39,728 nt of DNA, taken from NCBI GenBank assembly GCA_017514845.1, contig JAFWIM010000073.1:1-39728 (forward strand), written 5' to 3'. Below the pieces are notes generated by a model. It was given only the letters and a program-made list of their open reading frames with translations. It was not told where the DNA came from and made no database searches. Positions 1 through 7,598 of the stretch are shown here, in pieces. The DNA comes from Lachnospiraceae bacterium. GTDB taxonomy: Bacteria; Bacillota; Clostridia; Lachnospirales; Lachnospiraceae. A program made the position numbers and the translations under genes. Every line of letters begins with the position of its first letter. Positions within the stretch are counted from its first letter, which is position 1.

Positions 1-434
1 AGGAAATTCAGCATGAACGGCATGATAAGAAAATAAGCAAATGCCACACCCGCCGCAAAACAGATAAGCCCGAATATCATCGCGAGAGAAAAATAAAAAC
101 GCTCCCGCTTTGTAAGGCCGGGACTGCAGAATGCATATGTCTCATATCCGACTGTCGGCGCCGCGACTACCAGTCCGCCGATGAAGGCAATCGTAAAATA
201 TGACATGAGCAGCTCCTGCGGCGCTATGTAAACGAATGTGTAATTGCATTTTGTTCCCAGCTCGGTGAGCAGTGTCACGAGCCTGGGCGCAAATGCGAGG
301 CATACAGCGAAACCGGCAGCGAACAATACGATGCAGATGATGATTCTGTTCCGCATCTCCCGGAGATGTCCGGTGAGGGACATGCTCCCTCCGTTGTCCG
401 TTCGCTCCGCCTCTTTATTGGTTTCCGTCGCCAT
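1..434 (-). CDS. tatC: Twin-arginine translocase subunit TatC (partial, C-terminus beyond window)
   Basis: TatC is the polytopic membrane receptor of the Tat system. It binds the twin-arginine signal peptide of folded exported proteins and recruits TatA. The reading frame starts with ATG at 434 and runs off the window edge after about 144 codons; the family is usually 230-260 residues, so about the N-terminal 60% is present. After a charged N-terminus comes the family hallmark SLTGHLREMRNRI, then a first membrane segment (IIICIVLFAAGFAVCLAF), a periplasmic loop with APQELLMSYF, and two further hydrophobic segments. The start lies inside the end of the small tatA gene (stop at 415-417), an overlap of about 20 bases that suggests translational coupling. 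Identification is firm; the missing C-terminus cannot be judged. Confidence 0.93.
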   Translation of the reverse strand, partial: MATETNKEAERTDNGGSMSLTGHLREMRNRIIICIVLFAAGFAVCLAFAPRLVTLLTELGTKCNYTFVYIAPQELLMSYFTIAFIGGLVVAAPTVGYETYAFCSPGLTKRERFYFSLAMIFGLICFAAGVAFAYFLIMPFMLNF

Positions 435-585
435 CGCTCTTAGATTCCTCGTCTTCTGCCATTCCGTCCCGGAATCCCTTCACACTCTTCCCGAACATTT
501 TTGTCAGTTTCGGGATCTGTGTCGGGCCGAAAATGATGATGACAATGACCAGAACGATCAATAATTCCTGCGGTCCGATTCGCAT
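415..585 (-). CDS. tatA: Small TatA-type translocase subunit (56 aa)
   Basis: A 56-residue Tat pore-forming subunit. The protein begins MRIGPQELLIVLVIVIIIF. This is one N-terminal membrane helix, followed by the hinge FGPTQIPKL and an amphipathic helix (TKMFGKSVKGFRDGM), and it ends in a short acidic tail. This is the complete TatA architecture in minimal form. A strong ribosome site (GGAGGAG) lies just upstream of the ATG at 585. The 3' end overlaps the tatC start, and a longer TatA-like gene lies 41 bases upstream, so the order is tatA-like, tatA, tatC in one operon. In two-component Gram-positive Tat systems TatA also covers the TatB role; which of the two paralogues does so here cannot be told from sequence. 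Confidence 0.9.
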   Translation of the reverse strand: MRIGPQELLIVLVIVIIIFGPTQIPKLTKMFGKSVKGFRDGMAEDEESKSDGDGNQ

Positions 586-626
586 AGGTCTCCTCCTCTC
601 AGATGTCTCCGTTTATTGTGTCAATG

Positions 627-1046
627 TTAATCTGCAAATATATCATCCGGCAGTTCGTCCGCCGGACCTTCATCCGCAGATTCCTCCCCGGTTTCATTGG
701 CAGCCGAAACTGCCGTATCTTTATCAGCATCAGTCCCGTCAGCCGCTTTATCCGGCTTTTTGGCTTTTCCTATATTGTTCAGGGAATCGCTGGTCTCTTT
801 AAAATTATTCCTCACGTCCCTGTCGAGCTGTTCAAAAGGTTCCATCGCTTCCCGGATCGGCTTCTGTGCTTCCTCAAGAGGTTCAACAACACTCTCCCTG
901 ATATCTTTCGTCATATCATCCGTCGCTTTGCGGAACTCTCTCAGCCCGGCACCGAGTCTTTTCGCGTAAAACGGAAGTTTGTCGGGACCAATCACAATCA
1001 GAGCGACAATAAAAATTACTATGATCTCGGTAAATCCGATTTTCAT
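627..1046 (-). CDS. TatA/TatB-family protein with long acidic tail (139 aa)
   Basis: Second Tat pore-family protein and first gene of the tat operon. Residues 5-21 (FTEIIVIFIVALIVIGP) form the membrane helix, GPDKLP is the conserved hinge, and residues 26-60 form an amphipathic, charged helix (YAKRLGAGLREFRKATDDM). From about residue 65 the protein is hydrophilic, then strongly acidic (ESADEGPADELPDD). At 139 residues it is nearer TatB length than its 56-residue neighbour, so it may take the TatB role, but sequence alone does not settle TatA versus TatB. The ribosome site CAGGAG precedes the ATG at 1046. A near-consensus promoter lies about 80-100 bases upstream. Confidence 0.85.
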   Translation of the reverse strand: MKIGFTEIIVIFIVALIVIGPDKLPFYAKRLGAGLREFRKATDDMTKDIRESVVEPLEEAQKPIREAMEPFEQLDRDVRNNFKETSDSLNNIGKAKKPDKAADGTDADKDTAVSAANETGEESADEGPADELPDDIFAD

Positions 1047-1124
1047 GTTCGTAAAACTCCTGTGCGCAAGTCTTAAAAAAACAGACAGTCTGCCATAATT
1101 AGTTTACATATTTACCTATTTGTC

Positions 1125-1154
1125 ATTATAGTTTTTTGAAGAATAACGTGTCAA
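1125..1154 (-). promoter_or_regulatory. Sigma-A promoter of the tat operon
   Basis: On the minus strand TTGACA (1149-1154) and TATAAT (1125-1130) are separated by 18 bases, a full consensus match in both hexamers. It drives the tatA-like, tatA, tatC operon with a leader of about 70 bases. That leader carries a short CAGA/TCTG inverted repeat followed by seven T (about 1074-1093), too weak to call a terminator. Confidence 0.85.
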
Positions 1155-1251
1155 GGTGGTTTACGCCCCTTAACACCGTGAACGCTCCATGTTTGCCAAA
1201 AAATGCAAGTATCGAAATATCGATATCAGACAAGTAAGTCCACTCTTTACC

Positions 1252-1491
1252 TCAGGATTTACCATCCACCCCGGCTGTCTCTTCTGCAGGATTCTCCGCC
1301 TCAGCTGTCTCTTCTGCAGGATTCTCCGCCTCGACTGTCTCTTTCTCCGGCAGTTCCTCCCTGAGCGCGGCATCTACCGCAAGAATACCTGCGGCTTTCT
1401 TCTTCGTCCGCTCTATAGCGATCCCTGTAATGATGCCCGCGGCAAGAGTTACCGGGAAGAGGAGTATTTGAACTTTATTCTTAATTCCCAT
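1252..1491 (-). CDS. Small single-span membrane protein with acidic tandem-repeat tail (79 aa)
   Basis: I do not recognise a family. From the start at 1491 the protein begins MGIKNKVQILLFPVTLAAG: a short basic N-terminus, one hydrophobic segment (about residues 8-26) and a TKKK stop-transfer cluster. A soluble acidic tail follows, containing EAENPAEETA twice in tandem. The start at 1491 is preferred because GGGAG sits 7 bases upstream. A GTG at 1557 overlapping the deoC stop would add 22 residues, and an ATG lies two codons upstream at 1497. It follows deoC closely and is probably the last gene of that unit. The tail resembles low-complexity expansion and no function is assigned. It might be misannotated noise, but the ribosome site and membrane topology argue for a real gene. 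Confidence 0.55.
   Translation of the reverse strand: MGIKNKVQILLFPVTLAAGIITGIAIERTKKKAAGILAVDAALREELPEKETVEAENPAEETAEAENPAEETAGVDGKS
1273..1332. repeat. 30-bp tandem duplication inside the small membrane-protein gene
   Basis: Two adjacent 30-base copies (1273-1302 and 1303-1332) differ at one position, and a third degenerate copy begins at 1333. The period is a multiple of three, so the duplication is in frame and yields the doubled EAENPAEETA in the protein tail. Confidence 0.85.
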
Positions 1492-1553
1492 CTTCATTCT
1501 CCCGTCTTTCGCTTGGCAGTGCAGGAGGCGAGCCGCCTCCGAAATTTTCCTTA

Positions 1554-2249
1554 TCACATATTACCGTTCTCAGCCTCGAACTCCGCCAGGATCTTCGGCC
1601 CGGCACTGGTCCCGATGCGCTCGGCACCGGCCTCTATCATGGCTCTTGTGTCTGCCCATGTACGGATTCCGCCTGCGGCCTTGACCTTCACCGCATCTCC
1701 TACGACCGATTTCATGAGCGCCACGTCTTCCACTGTCGCGCCTCCTGTGCCAAAGCCTGTCGAGGTCTTGATGAAATCCGGCCTGACTTTTTTGGCTGCC
1801 TCAGCGGCCGCGCGGATCTCATCCTTTGTGAGATAACAGTTCTCAAATATAACTTTAGAGAGAACTCCGTGCTTTCTGCAGATATCCACGATGACCTGCA
1901 TCTCTTTTTCTATGTAGGCAAGATCCCCCATGCGAAGTCTTCCTATATTCAGAACATAGTCGATCTCATCCGCCCCGTTCTTTATGGCATCCTCGCACTC
2001 AAATGCCTTGCCCTCAATCGTCATCTGGCCGAGCGGAAAAGAGACCGTCGCGCCGACGTGTACGCCGCTGCCGGCCAGGAGCTCATGGCAGTGTCTGACC
2101 TGGACGCCATTGATCGCTATCATCGCGAATCTGTTCGTCCTCGCCTCGTCGCACAGCTTTTCGAGATCCGCGTCAGTCGCGTACGCCTTCAGATTTGTAT
2201 GGTCGATCATTCCCGCAAGCATTTCCTTTGTGATATTCTTTGTATCCAT
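1554..2249 (-). CDS. deoC: Deoxyribose-phosphate aldolase
   Basis: DeoC cleaves 2-deoxyribose-5-phosphate to glyceraldehyde-3-phosphate and acetaldehyde in deoxynucleoside catabolism. Numbering from the ATG at 2249 (231 residues), the Schiff-base lysine is K161 in the signature [10 protein letters not shown]. The other catalytic residues are D97 (DYVLNIG) and K190 ([10 protein letters not shown]). The C-terminal phosphate-binding Gly/Ser segment (ERIGTSAG) is present. The start at 2249 is chosen over 2261 because GGAGG sits 5 bases upstream of it. The gene lies 87 bases downstream of an unrecognised 466-residue gene and is followed by the small membrane protein. No other deo genes are in the window. 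A GGAGGCG/CGCCTCC inverted repeat (1523-1540) lies just after the stop. The identification is firm. Confidence 0.95.
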   Translation of the reverse strand: MDTKNITKEMLAGMIDHTNLKAYATDADLEKLCDEARTNRFAMIAINGVQVRHCHELLAGSGVHVGATVSFPLGQMTIEGKAFECEDAIKNGADEIDYVLNIGRLRMGDLAYIEKEMQVIVDICRKHGVLSKVIFENCYLTKDEIRAAAEAAKKVRPDFIKTSTGFGTGGATVEDVALMKSVVGDAVKVKAAGGIRTWADTRAMIEAGAERIGTSAGPKILAEFEAENGNM

Positions 2250-2336
2250 ATGCACCTCCATATTCTTAACACTAAACTTCCGTCTCCCAGTCTTCGGCAG
2301 GTCAAAATTAAGAATTTTATCCTTCGCAGTACTTCA

Positions 2337-3737
2337 TCAATACCCGAAAATATCCTGCAGATCATCTCCGTACATGGCTGACAGTTCCGGATCATTCTCT
2401 ATATACTGAATGAGCGCTTCGCGGCTTGTTGCCTTTCGATAGGCAGCCAGCAGCTCTTCCTTCCCGCATCCCCGGTACCAGATCTCCGCTATCCCGAAAA
2501 GTCCGGCGTCCCACATATCCAGCACGGCATTATTGAAGTTGATCCATTTCGGCATCTCTCCAAGATGGCTCTCGATCTGCATGCAGATCGATCTCTGGGA
2601 ATGAATCCAGTTAGGGCCGTTGTCGGTAAAATCGATCATCAATGTGTGGGCAAGATTGTTCTGGGCAGCCATCACACGAGCCCATGAATTTGTGATTCTG
2701 GTGAGATGGTAAGCGATCATCTGATCTCCGCCGCAGTGAAGTCTCACCTCGTCCGTCCCGGTGAGTTCCCAGAGTTTTCTCATGCTCGCAAGAGCCGCCT
2801 TCGCTTTCGTGCGCACCAGATTCCAGTCGTAAATACAGAACTCCATGCCCGCAACACCTCTCGCCCGGTCCATCTTCGCGCATTTGAGAGCGGCAAGTTC
2901 GTTGCGGTATCTGTCGATCACCTCCAGTGCTGCCCTGCGCTCTCTCCTGAACGAGGCGAGGTCGGCAAATGTATCCGCCAGCGTTCTCTCGTCAATCGGT
3001 TCTAACGCAAACGGTGTCAGCCAGTCGATCATTTTCTTCATGGCCAGCGACTTTGTGAGGAGCCATGAGCTCTCGATATCTCTCAGCTGTCTCTCCAGGT
3101 TTTCCGCGTCCAGTTCCAGAAACTCAGGTCTCCACTTCCTGAGGATTTTCCAGCCGTGCTCTGCCGCGAGTTCGGCATTTGTACCCGCCATAAGAAAACT
3201 GTTGAGACTTGTCTCCAGGCTGCCCGTCTGTGCCCAGCCCGGCGGGAAAAGATACCAGTTGCCGAGCTCATGAGCAATCGCCGCGTGATTTGCGTACTCC
3301 TCCCGAGTCTTTTTCCCGCTTTTTATCTGCGGGACGACTTTGAGAAAAGCAGTGTCCGCATCGTTCAGTTTTTCCAGTGCCCGTCTGAGAGCCGCCGCCT
3401 CCTTCTCGGCAGAAGCCGCCACCCGCGCGTTCCACTCGCGGCAGTTCACATAGCGGAGCGGATGCATGCGGTAGATGCCCTCGACATTAATTTTTCCGAC
3501 TTTGCTCTCATCCATCCCCGCATATATTTCCTCGGCGGCTGCCGCAAAGCGGCTAATCAGGGCCTCCTGTTCGCTTCTCTTCTCCTCGGTAAGCATGTCC
3601 GGACCCAGAGCGATCTGTCTCACGATATCCGGTGCAGTCTTACTGTCTGCATACTCCCGGATAAGTTCTCCCAGACTTATTTCACCCGGCTTCGTCGGCG
3701 CGTCCATATTCAGCTTTTCTTCCTGATCGAAAGCCAT
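2337..3737 (-). CDS. Unrecognised 466-aa soluble protein; C-terminus resembles part of a large SF1 helicase
   Basis: No confident family. The protein is helical, charged and Trp-rich, without signal peptide, membrane segment, P-loop or obvious metal site. Heptad-like charged helices occur around residues 100-135 and 215-330. The last 100 residues (WINFNNAVLDMWDAGLFG, then a G-x2-EELLAAYRKA-like stretch and a final D-PELS motif) remind me of the helical segment between helicase motifs in very large DUF4011/DUF3320-type helicases. That is pattern memory only, and no helicase motif is present. The start at 3737 is preferred over 3755 because GGAGG lies 5 bases upstream. The gene has its own weak promoter and precedes deoC by 87 bases. 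It could be a lineage-specific protein or the stand-alone remnant of a larger one. Confidence 0.6.
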   Translation of the reverse strand: MAFDQEEKLNMDAPTKPGEISLGELIREYADSKTAPDIVRQIALGPDMLTEEKRSEQEALISRFAAAAEEIYAGMDESKVGKINVEGIYRMHPLRYVNCREWNARVAASAEKEAAALRRALEKLNDADTAFLKVVPQIKSGKKTREEYANHAAIAHELGNWYLFPPGWAQTGSLETSLNSFLMAGTNAELAAEHGWKILRKWRPEFLELDAENLERQLRDIESSWLLTKSLAMKKMIDWLTPFALEPIDERTLADTFADLASFRRERRAALEVIDRYRNELAALKCAKMDRARGVAGMEFCIYDWNLVRTKAKAALASMRKLWELTGTDEVRLHCGGDQMIAYHLTRITNSWARVMAAQNNLAHTLMIDFTDNGPNWIHSQRSICMQIESHLGEMPKWINFNNAVLDMWDAGLFGIAEIWYRGCGKEELLAAYRKATSREALIQYIENDPELSAMYGDDLQDIFGY

Positions 3738-3776
3738 ACGTTCCTCCATGCTCATACACGAAATTCATGCCTCGTT

Positions 3777-3804
3777 TCTATAATTGTACAGTATTTTCGA
3801 GCAA
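3777..3804 (-). promoter_or_regulatory. Possible promoter of the 466-aa gene
   Basis: On the minus strand TTGCTC (3799-3804) and TATAGA (3777-3782) are 16 bases apart, about 40 bases before the start codon. The -35 hexamer touches the end of the upstream terminator. A TACAAT overlapping the spacer is an alternative -10. Confidence 0.4.
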
Positions 3805-3832
3805 AACAAAAGACCGTCTGACAGAACGGTCT
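3803..3832 (-). terminator. Rho-independent terminator after the tadZ-like gene
   Basis: Arms AGACCGT (3811-3817) and ACGGTCT (3826-3832) pair. On the minus strand they are followed by TTTTGTTTT. The hairpin begins one base past the stop codon, ending the two-gene tad-like unit. Confidence 0.85.
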
Positions 3833-3833
3833 C

Positions 3834-4847
3834 TCATGTAATATCTTTTTTGATTAATTCGCGGGCTGTCTCACCCAGCTCGGTCCACACAAGCTGCTCA
3901 ACATACCGGTCCCGGCTTCCGGGCAGATCCGCAGGAGTAAGGACGAGCCTTCTGATCCTCGACTTGACAGCCGCCGAGTCCCAAAGCTCGAGCCAGTCAT
4001 CGAAAGCCTGTATCTTGGCTTTGGCAAATGCATTCTCCTTCGTCGGCATATAAATCACGTCGCACTCGGAGAGGAACTCCCTGAGCATCCCGAGACCGTC
4101 GCCGATATCCAGTATGATGACTTCATAGCTGGACTTTTCAATCAGGGCATTTAAAAGCTCGTGCCATTCCGCCGCTCTCACATTCCGCAGATCTTCAGGC
4201 GAATGGGCCGGCGGAATATAGTCCAGCTTTCCGGTCTTCTGAATGATCTGTGACAGTTTGAGAATAATGCTCTCGTCCTCCTGGCGCAGATAATAAATCA
4301 CATCCGAAATGTTCCTCTCATACTTATCCCTGAACAGTCCCTCAAAACCGGCAAATTCCTCAAAACTCATATATAGAACAGCTCTGTCTCTGCTGGCGAT
4401 CTGCCCAAGCGTAAGGGCCAGAGAAGTCTTCAGACATCCCGCAACAGGGGAGTACACGCCGATGATCCTGCATTTCGGCTTCAGGAATTTCTCCCCAGGA
4501 TCCTTGATGCTCCTCCTCTCACCGTAGGCTGCCAGGACTTCCCTTACAACGTTCATGGATGACTGATATTTATATACTCTCGGATACCGATCCTTGGTTT
4601 TCCGCTGTGTCTCCTCGGTGAGGATCACCGTCTCCGCGATATCCCAGTTCTCGACCTCACTGCACATGGCCTTCTCTGAAATGAGAAGAATCTCCACGAC
4701 ATGGTCACTCAGATAATCTCTCAGCTGATCTGTATTAGTAAACGCGTGTATCTCGAACGGTATATTTCCTCGCCGGTTCACATGCTCCGTAAAGTGTACG
4801 GCGTAGGATGCCTCAAGATCGCAGATTGCCAATATCTTCTTTTTCAC
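3834..4847 (-). CDS. TadZ/CpaE-like MinD/ParA-family ATPase
   Basis: Probably the ATPase that positions a Flp/Tad pilus machine at the membrane or pole. Residues 1-125 look like an atypical response-receiver-type domain (MKKKILAICDLEASY; LLISEKAMCSEVE). Residues 128-330 form a MinD/ParA-like P-loop domain. The nucleotide loop reads YSPVAGCLKTS: the catalytic-end lysine and threonine are present, but the 'signature' lysine of the deviant Walker A (KGGxGKT) is replaced by valine. A Walker B-like strand, YEVIILDIGDG, follows. Translation starts at GTG (4847), with AAAGGAG 7 bases upstream. The gene follows a prepilin peptidase by 31 bases, which supports the Tad assignment. No pilin, TadA, TadB or TadC gene is within the window. 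An alternative is a MinD-like protein of another membrane system. Confidence 0.75.
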   Translation of the reverse strand: MKKKILAICDLEASYAVHFTEHVNRRGNIPFEIHAFTNTDQLRDYLSDHVVEILLISEKAMCSEVENWDIAETVILTEETQRKTKDRYPRVYKYQSSMNVVREVLAAYGERRSIKDPGEKFLKPKCRIIGVYSPVAGCLKTSLALTLGQIASRDRAVLYMSFEEFAGFEGLFRDKYERNISDVIYYLRQEDESIILKLSQIIQKTGKLDYIPPAHSPEDLRNVRAAEWHELLNALIEKSSYEVIILDIGDGLGMLREFLSECDVIYMPTKENAFAKAKIQAFDDWLELWDSAAVKSRIRRLVLTPADLPGSRDRYVEQLVWTELGETARELIKKDIT

Positions 4848-4878
4848 TTAACGCTCCTTTCTTCCGCGGCACATTCTC

Positions 4879-5388
4879 CTATTTTCCGGTCAGTGCCAGG
4901 ACGAGGACAGCCGCAAATACAGCTGTCGTAAAATGAAAATTCTCAGCATTCTTCCCTTCTCTCCGATAGGGTTTCCTCACGCCGGTGCGAATAAAGTCCT
5001 TCACATACGATGCCAGGCAGGCAAGGCGTGACTTGAATCCGGTCCTGCGCCACATGATGAACGCGGAGATGACACCGCCGCAGATGACCGACCACAGCAT
5101 GATCCTCAAATTTCGCGGAAAGCCGGCGACAGAGCCCAGAGCCATGAGAAGCTTTACGTCCCCGGCGCCGATCATCCGAAACAGGAACAGGGCGTAGGAC
5201 AGAACGAACGGCGGGACAATGCCTCCGAGGAAAGCCAGTATGCCCATCGGTCCGAAGATGAAGAGCTGATAGGCAAGACCGACAGCCAGCTCCGCCATTA
5301 TAAGATAATTCGGGATCCTGTCCGTTTTAAGGTCGAACAGCATGGCAAAAAAAGAGTACAGCAATAAAAGACATATGGCAATCGACAT
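4879..5388 (-). CDS. Prepilin peptidase, type IV leader peptidase family A24 (TadV/CpaA-like)
   Basis: A short (169-residue) membrane aspartyl protease that removes the leader peptide of type IV/Flp pilins. The two catalytic aspartates are visible. D19 lies in the FDLKTDRIPN motif after the first membrane segment, and D77 lies in RMIGAGDVKLL, the GxGD motif. About five hydrophobic segments are present (residues 4-19, 28-46, 47-70, 92-110, 151-167). It lacks the N-terminal methyltransferase and zinc domain of long TFPP enzymes, as is usual for the Tad type. The ATG at 5388 has GGAGG 9 bases upstream. A promoter inside a palindrome lies about 70 bases upstream, so it heads a two-gene transcript with the tadZ-like gene. 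Confidence 0.88.
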   Translation of the reverse strand: MSIAICLLLLYSFFAMLFDLKTDRIPNYLIMAELAVGLAYQLFIFGPMGILAFLGGIVPPFVLSYALFLFRMIGAGDVKLLMALGSVAGFPRNLRIMLWSVICGGVISAFIMWRRTGFKSRLACLASYVKDFIRTGVRKPYRREGKNAENFHFTTAVFAAVLVLALTGK

Positions 5389-5454
5389 ACATCTGTACCT
5401 CCATTCAATGCGTTCAGGGAATTTCGGAGACGGAACCGGCTCCTTGGGAAAGTA

Positions 5455-5504
5455 TAGTCAGTATACCAGTTCGCATCCTCCCGGACAATCCGGAATACTG
5501 ACTA
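5455..5504 (-). promoter_or_regulatory. Promoter with a flanking 10-bp inverted repeat (possible operator) upstream of the prepilin peptidase
   Basis: On the minus strand TTGTCC (5483-5488) and TATACT (5460-5465) are separated by 17 bases. A perfect 10-base inverted repeat, TAGTCAGTAT at 5455-5464 and its complement at 5495-5504, overlaps the -10 on one side and lies just upstream of the -35 on the other. That arrangement suits a dimeric repressor or a looping regulator; the regulator is unknown. Confidence 0.55.
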
Positions 5505-5572
5505 AACCGTAACTGGATTTTTCGTTGGATTTTTCAGGTCTGACCTGCGAGCTTCGGCGCAGGGGCGGGCAT

Positions 5573-5644
5573 AAAAAGACCGCCCCGAAAGCTCATCGCG
5601 GCGGCCTCCTGAGGCTCACTGCCGCATATAGCTTCCGGGGCGGT
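5573..5644 (-). terminator. Terminator after the 83-aa gene
   Basis: Arms ACCGCCCCGAAAGCT (5579-5593) and AGCTTCCGGGGCGGT (5630-5644) pair with one mismatch around a loop of about 36 bases. The arms are followed on the minus strand by TCTTTTT. It starts just beyond the stop codon of the 83-residue gene. Confidence 0.8.
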
Positions 5645-5650
5645 GCCCAT

Positions 5651-5902
5651 TTAGTTTTCTTTCATCAGTGATTTCACAAGATCAGTGCCGGAATCGTTCA
5701 GGGTCACGTACTCCGCGATCCGAAGGCCCTTGCTGACCTCATTTACATATCCCGGCGGAAGTCCCGACTTCTTTATAAATCTGTGCAGATCAGGAACTTC
5801 CTTTCTGATCTGATCGGCGAAATAAATCGTGAACAGGTTCACATTACGCACTTTCACCGATCTTTCAGAGTTCTGATAGACTCTTCTGAGCTTGACATCC
5901 AC
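5651..5902 (-). CDS. Hypothetical protein (83 aa)
   Basis: No family recognised. The product is small, soluble and basic at the N-terminus (MDVKLRRVYQNSERSVKV). The middle is helical with aromatic residues (NLFTIYFADQIRKEVPDL) and the C-terminus is charged (SLMKEN). There is no membrane segment, cysteine motif or clear helix-turn-helix. Translation probably starts at GTG (5902), with GGAGGG about 10 bases upstream. An ATG overlapping the same position is in another frame. The gene is monocistronic, with its own strong terminator and the AGCS symporter gene upstream. The ribosome site and terminator make a real gene likely. It could be a short regulator, but nothing visible proves that. Confidence 0.6.
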   Translation of the reverse strand: MDVKLRRVYQNSERSVKVRNVNLFTIYFADQIRKEVPDLHRFIKKSGLPPGYVNEVSKGLRIAEYVTLNDSGTDLVKSLMKEN

Positions 5903-6009
5903 TTTTTCTTACCCTCCGTTTTAATTGGTTACACCGTAGTGCTCTGACACTATACACCAGAATCGGAGGATAATCTGCTAAAAAAGTAAGATAGTGAAAC
6001 TTTTGAGCG

Positions 6010-6035
6010 GAAAAGTCCAAATTAAATGGATTTTC
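6010..6035 (-). terminator. Probable terminator after the AGCS symporter
   Basis: Arms GAAAA-GTCCA (6010-6019) and TGGA-TTTTC (6027-6035) form a 9-10 bp A/T-rich stem with one mismatch about 20 bases past the symporter stop. The U-tract is partly inside the stem, so strength is uncertain. Confidence 0.45.
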
Positions 6036-6052
6036 GGTATTCCAAAAGCAGC

Positions 6053-7453
6053 TTACATTTTGCCCTGGTAGTCCACCATATCTATGTACAGCGGGCCGAT
6101 CAGGAGAATCATACAGATTGCGTTCGGAACGATCATGAGAGCGTTCAGGATATCAGCGATATCCCAGGCGACCTCAAATGCGGAAATGCAGCCCACAAAT
6201 GCGATCACCGAGAACAGAATTCTGTATGCCATTGCTGCGCTGGTGCTGCGTGTAAGATATTCCAGAGCCTTCTCGCCGTAATACTCCCAGCCAAGGATCG
6301 TGGAGAAAGCGAACAGCGCAAGAGCGATGGCGACGAGCCATGCGCCGGGAGCACCGAGTGTCGACTCGAACGCGCGGATCGTGAGCGGAGCGCCCTGAAG
6401 GACAGTCTGACCATCGACAACAACCTCTTCCATGACACCGGATGTCAGGATAGAGAGACCTGTCATTGTACATACAACGAATGTATCCCAGAATGTACCT
6501 GTCTCGCTGATGTAGGCCTGCTTGATGTAATCATCGGATGTGGCAGCTGCAGCTGTGATAGCCGCGGAACCCATACCGGCTTCGTTTGAGAAACAGCCAC
6601 GGGCAACACCCTTGCTCATAGCCTGGCCCATGGAAGCAACTACAGTGCCTGCCGCACCGCCGCCGACTGCTGCCGGTGAGAACGCCATGCGGAACATTGT
6701 GACAAATGCGCCCGGAACAGCTGTGATGTGCATAACAACGATGATCAGAGCGCCGCAGAAATAGAAGATCGCCATGAACGGAACGATAATAGAAGCCACA
6801 TTGGAAATCGACTTCAGACCACCGACAACGATTGCCAGAGTCGCAAGTCCGACGATGATACCGACGACCCACATCGGGATACCGGCGATCGTCTGCATTG
6901 CGGAGGCAATGGAATTGCCCTGGGTCAGATTACCGATACCAAACGATGCAATGACAGCGAAGAAGGCAAATGCAATCGCCAGACCGCGACCGAATCCCTT
7001 GTACTTGTCGCCGTAGACCATCGGGATACCGCGCTCCATGGAAACCATAGGTCCGCCGAGCATCTCGCCCTTTTCATTCTTCACACGGTAGCGTACAGCC
7101 ATCGCGCACTCCGTGAATTTTGATGTGAGACCGAATGCAGCTGAAATCCACATCCATACCAGCGCGCCCGGGCCGCCTACCGCAAGGGCGGATGCGACAC
7201 CCGCGATATTGCCGGTACCGATTGTAGCCGCAAGAGCGGTGCAGAGTGCAGCGAACGGAGAGACATCTCCTTCACCGGACGTCTGACGAGCCTCTTTGGA
7301 CAATGTATTTGCGATTGCATGGCCGAGATTGCGCCAACAGAGGAAATTTGTACGGATCGTGAGGTAGATGCCCGTGCCGACCAGAATGATCAGCATGATC
7401 GGTCCCCATACGACACCGTCGATTGCCTCAAGAACAGAAATAAAACCTTCCAT
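6053..7453 (-). CDS. Alanine/glycine:cation symporter family protein (AGCS)
   Basis: A polytopic membrane carrier that takes up alanine or glycine with Na+ or H+. Numbering from 7453 (466 residues), family signatures are clear. GTGNIAG lies at residues 79-85 and GGPGALVWMW at 93-102; further on come LGGPMVSMERG, FSNEAGMGSAAITAAAA and the late TILGWEYYGEKALEY segment. About ten or eleven hydrophobic segments are spread through the chain. The start at 7453 is favoured over 7507 because AGGAGGAGAGGAG lies directly before it and MEGFISVLEAIDGVVWG matches the usual N-terminus. The gene is monocistronic. Its promoter is followed within 15 bases by a strong terminator hairpin, so expression may depend on readthrough. 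Substrate and coupling ion cannot be read from sequence. Confidence 0.93.
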   Translation of the reverse strand: MEGFISVLEAIDGVVWGPIMLIILVGTGIYLTIRTNFLCWRNLGHAIANTLSKEARQTSGEGDVSPFAALCTALAATIGTGNIAGVASALAVGGPGALVWMWISAAFGLTSKFTECAMAVRYRVKNEKGEMLGGPMVSMERGIPMVYGDKYKGFGRGLAIAFAFFAVIASFGIGNLTQGNSIASAMQTIAGIPMWVVGIIVGLATLAIVVGGLKSISNVASIIVPFMAIFYFCGALIIVVMHITAVPGAFVTMFRMAFSPAAVGGGAAGTVVASMGQAMSKGVARGCFSNEAGMGSAAITAAAATSDDYIKQAYISETGTFWDTFVVCTMTGLSILTSGVMEEVVVDGQTVLQGAPLTIRAFESTLGAPGAWLVAIALALFAFSTILGWEYYGEKALEYLTRSTSAAMAYRILFSVIAFVGCISAFEVAWDIADILNALMIVPNAICMILLIGPLYIDMVDYQGKM

Positions 7454-7543
7454 CTTTCTTCTCCTCTCCTCCTGAAGATTTTTAACGGCAGTGACAGGCC
7501 AGATCAATTTAGGCGAATATTGCGCTAAAGTGCCTGTCCCATT

Positions 7544-7578
7544 AAAAAACCGACAAGCTTTCTGTCAGAACTTGCCGG
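7544..7578 (-). terminator. Intrinsic terminator (attenuator-like) in the AGCS leader
   Basis: Minus-strand arms CCGGCAAG (7571-7578) and CTTGTCGG (7550-7557) pair over 8 bp with one G-T, and the loop contains TTCT/AGAA which extends the stem. Six T follow. It lies between the AGCS promoter and the AGCS start, about 100 bases before the ribosome site. Confidence 0.8.
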
Positions 7579-7598
7579 CTCCGTTGCCTGATTTGTCA

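Noticed and set aside
1074-1093. Terminator in the tat operon leader
   Set aside because: The CAGA/TCTG stem is only four pairs with a 3-base loop; too weak despite seven T.
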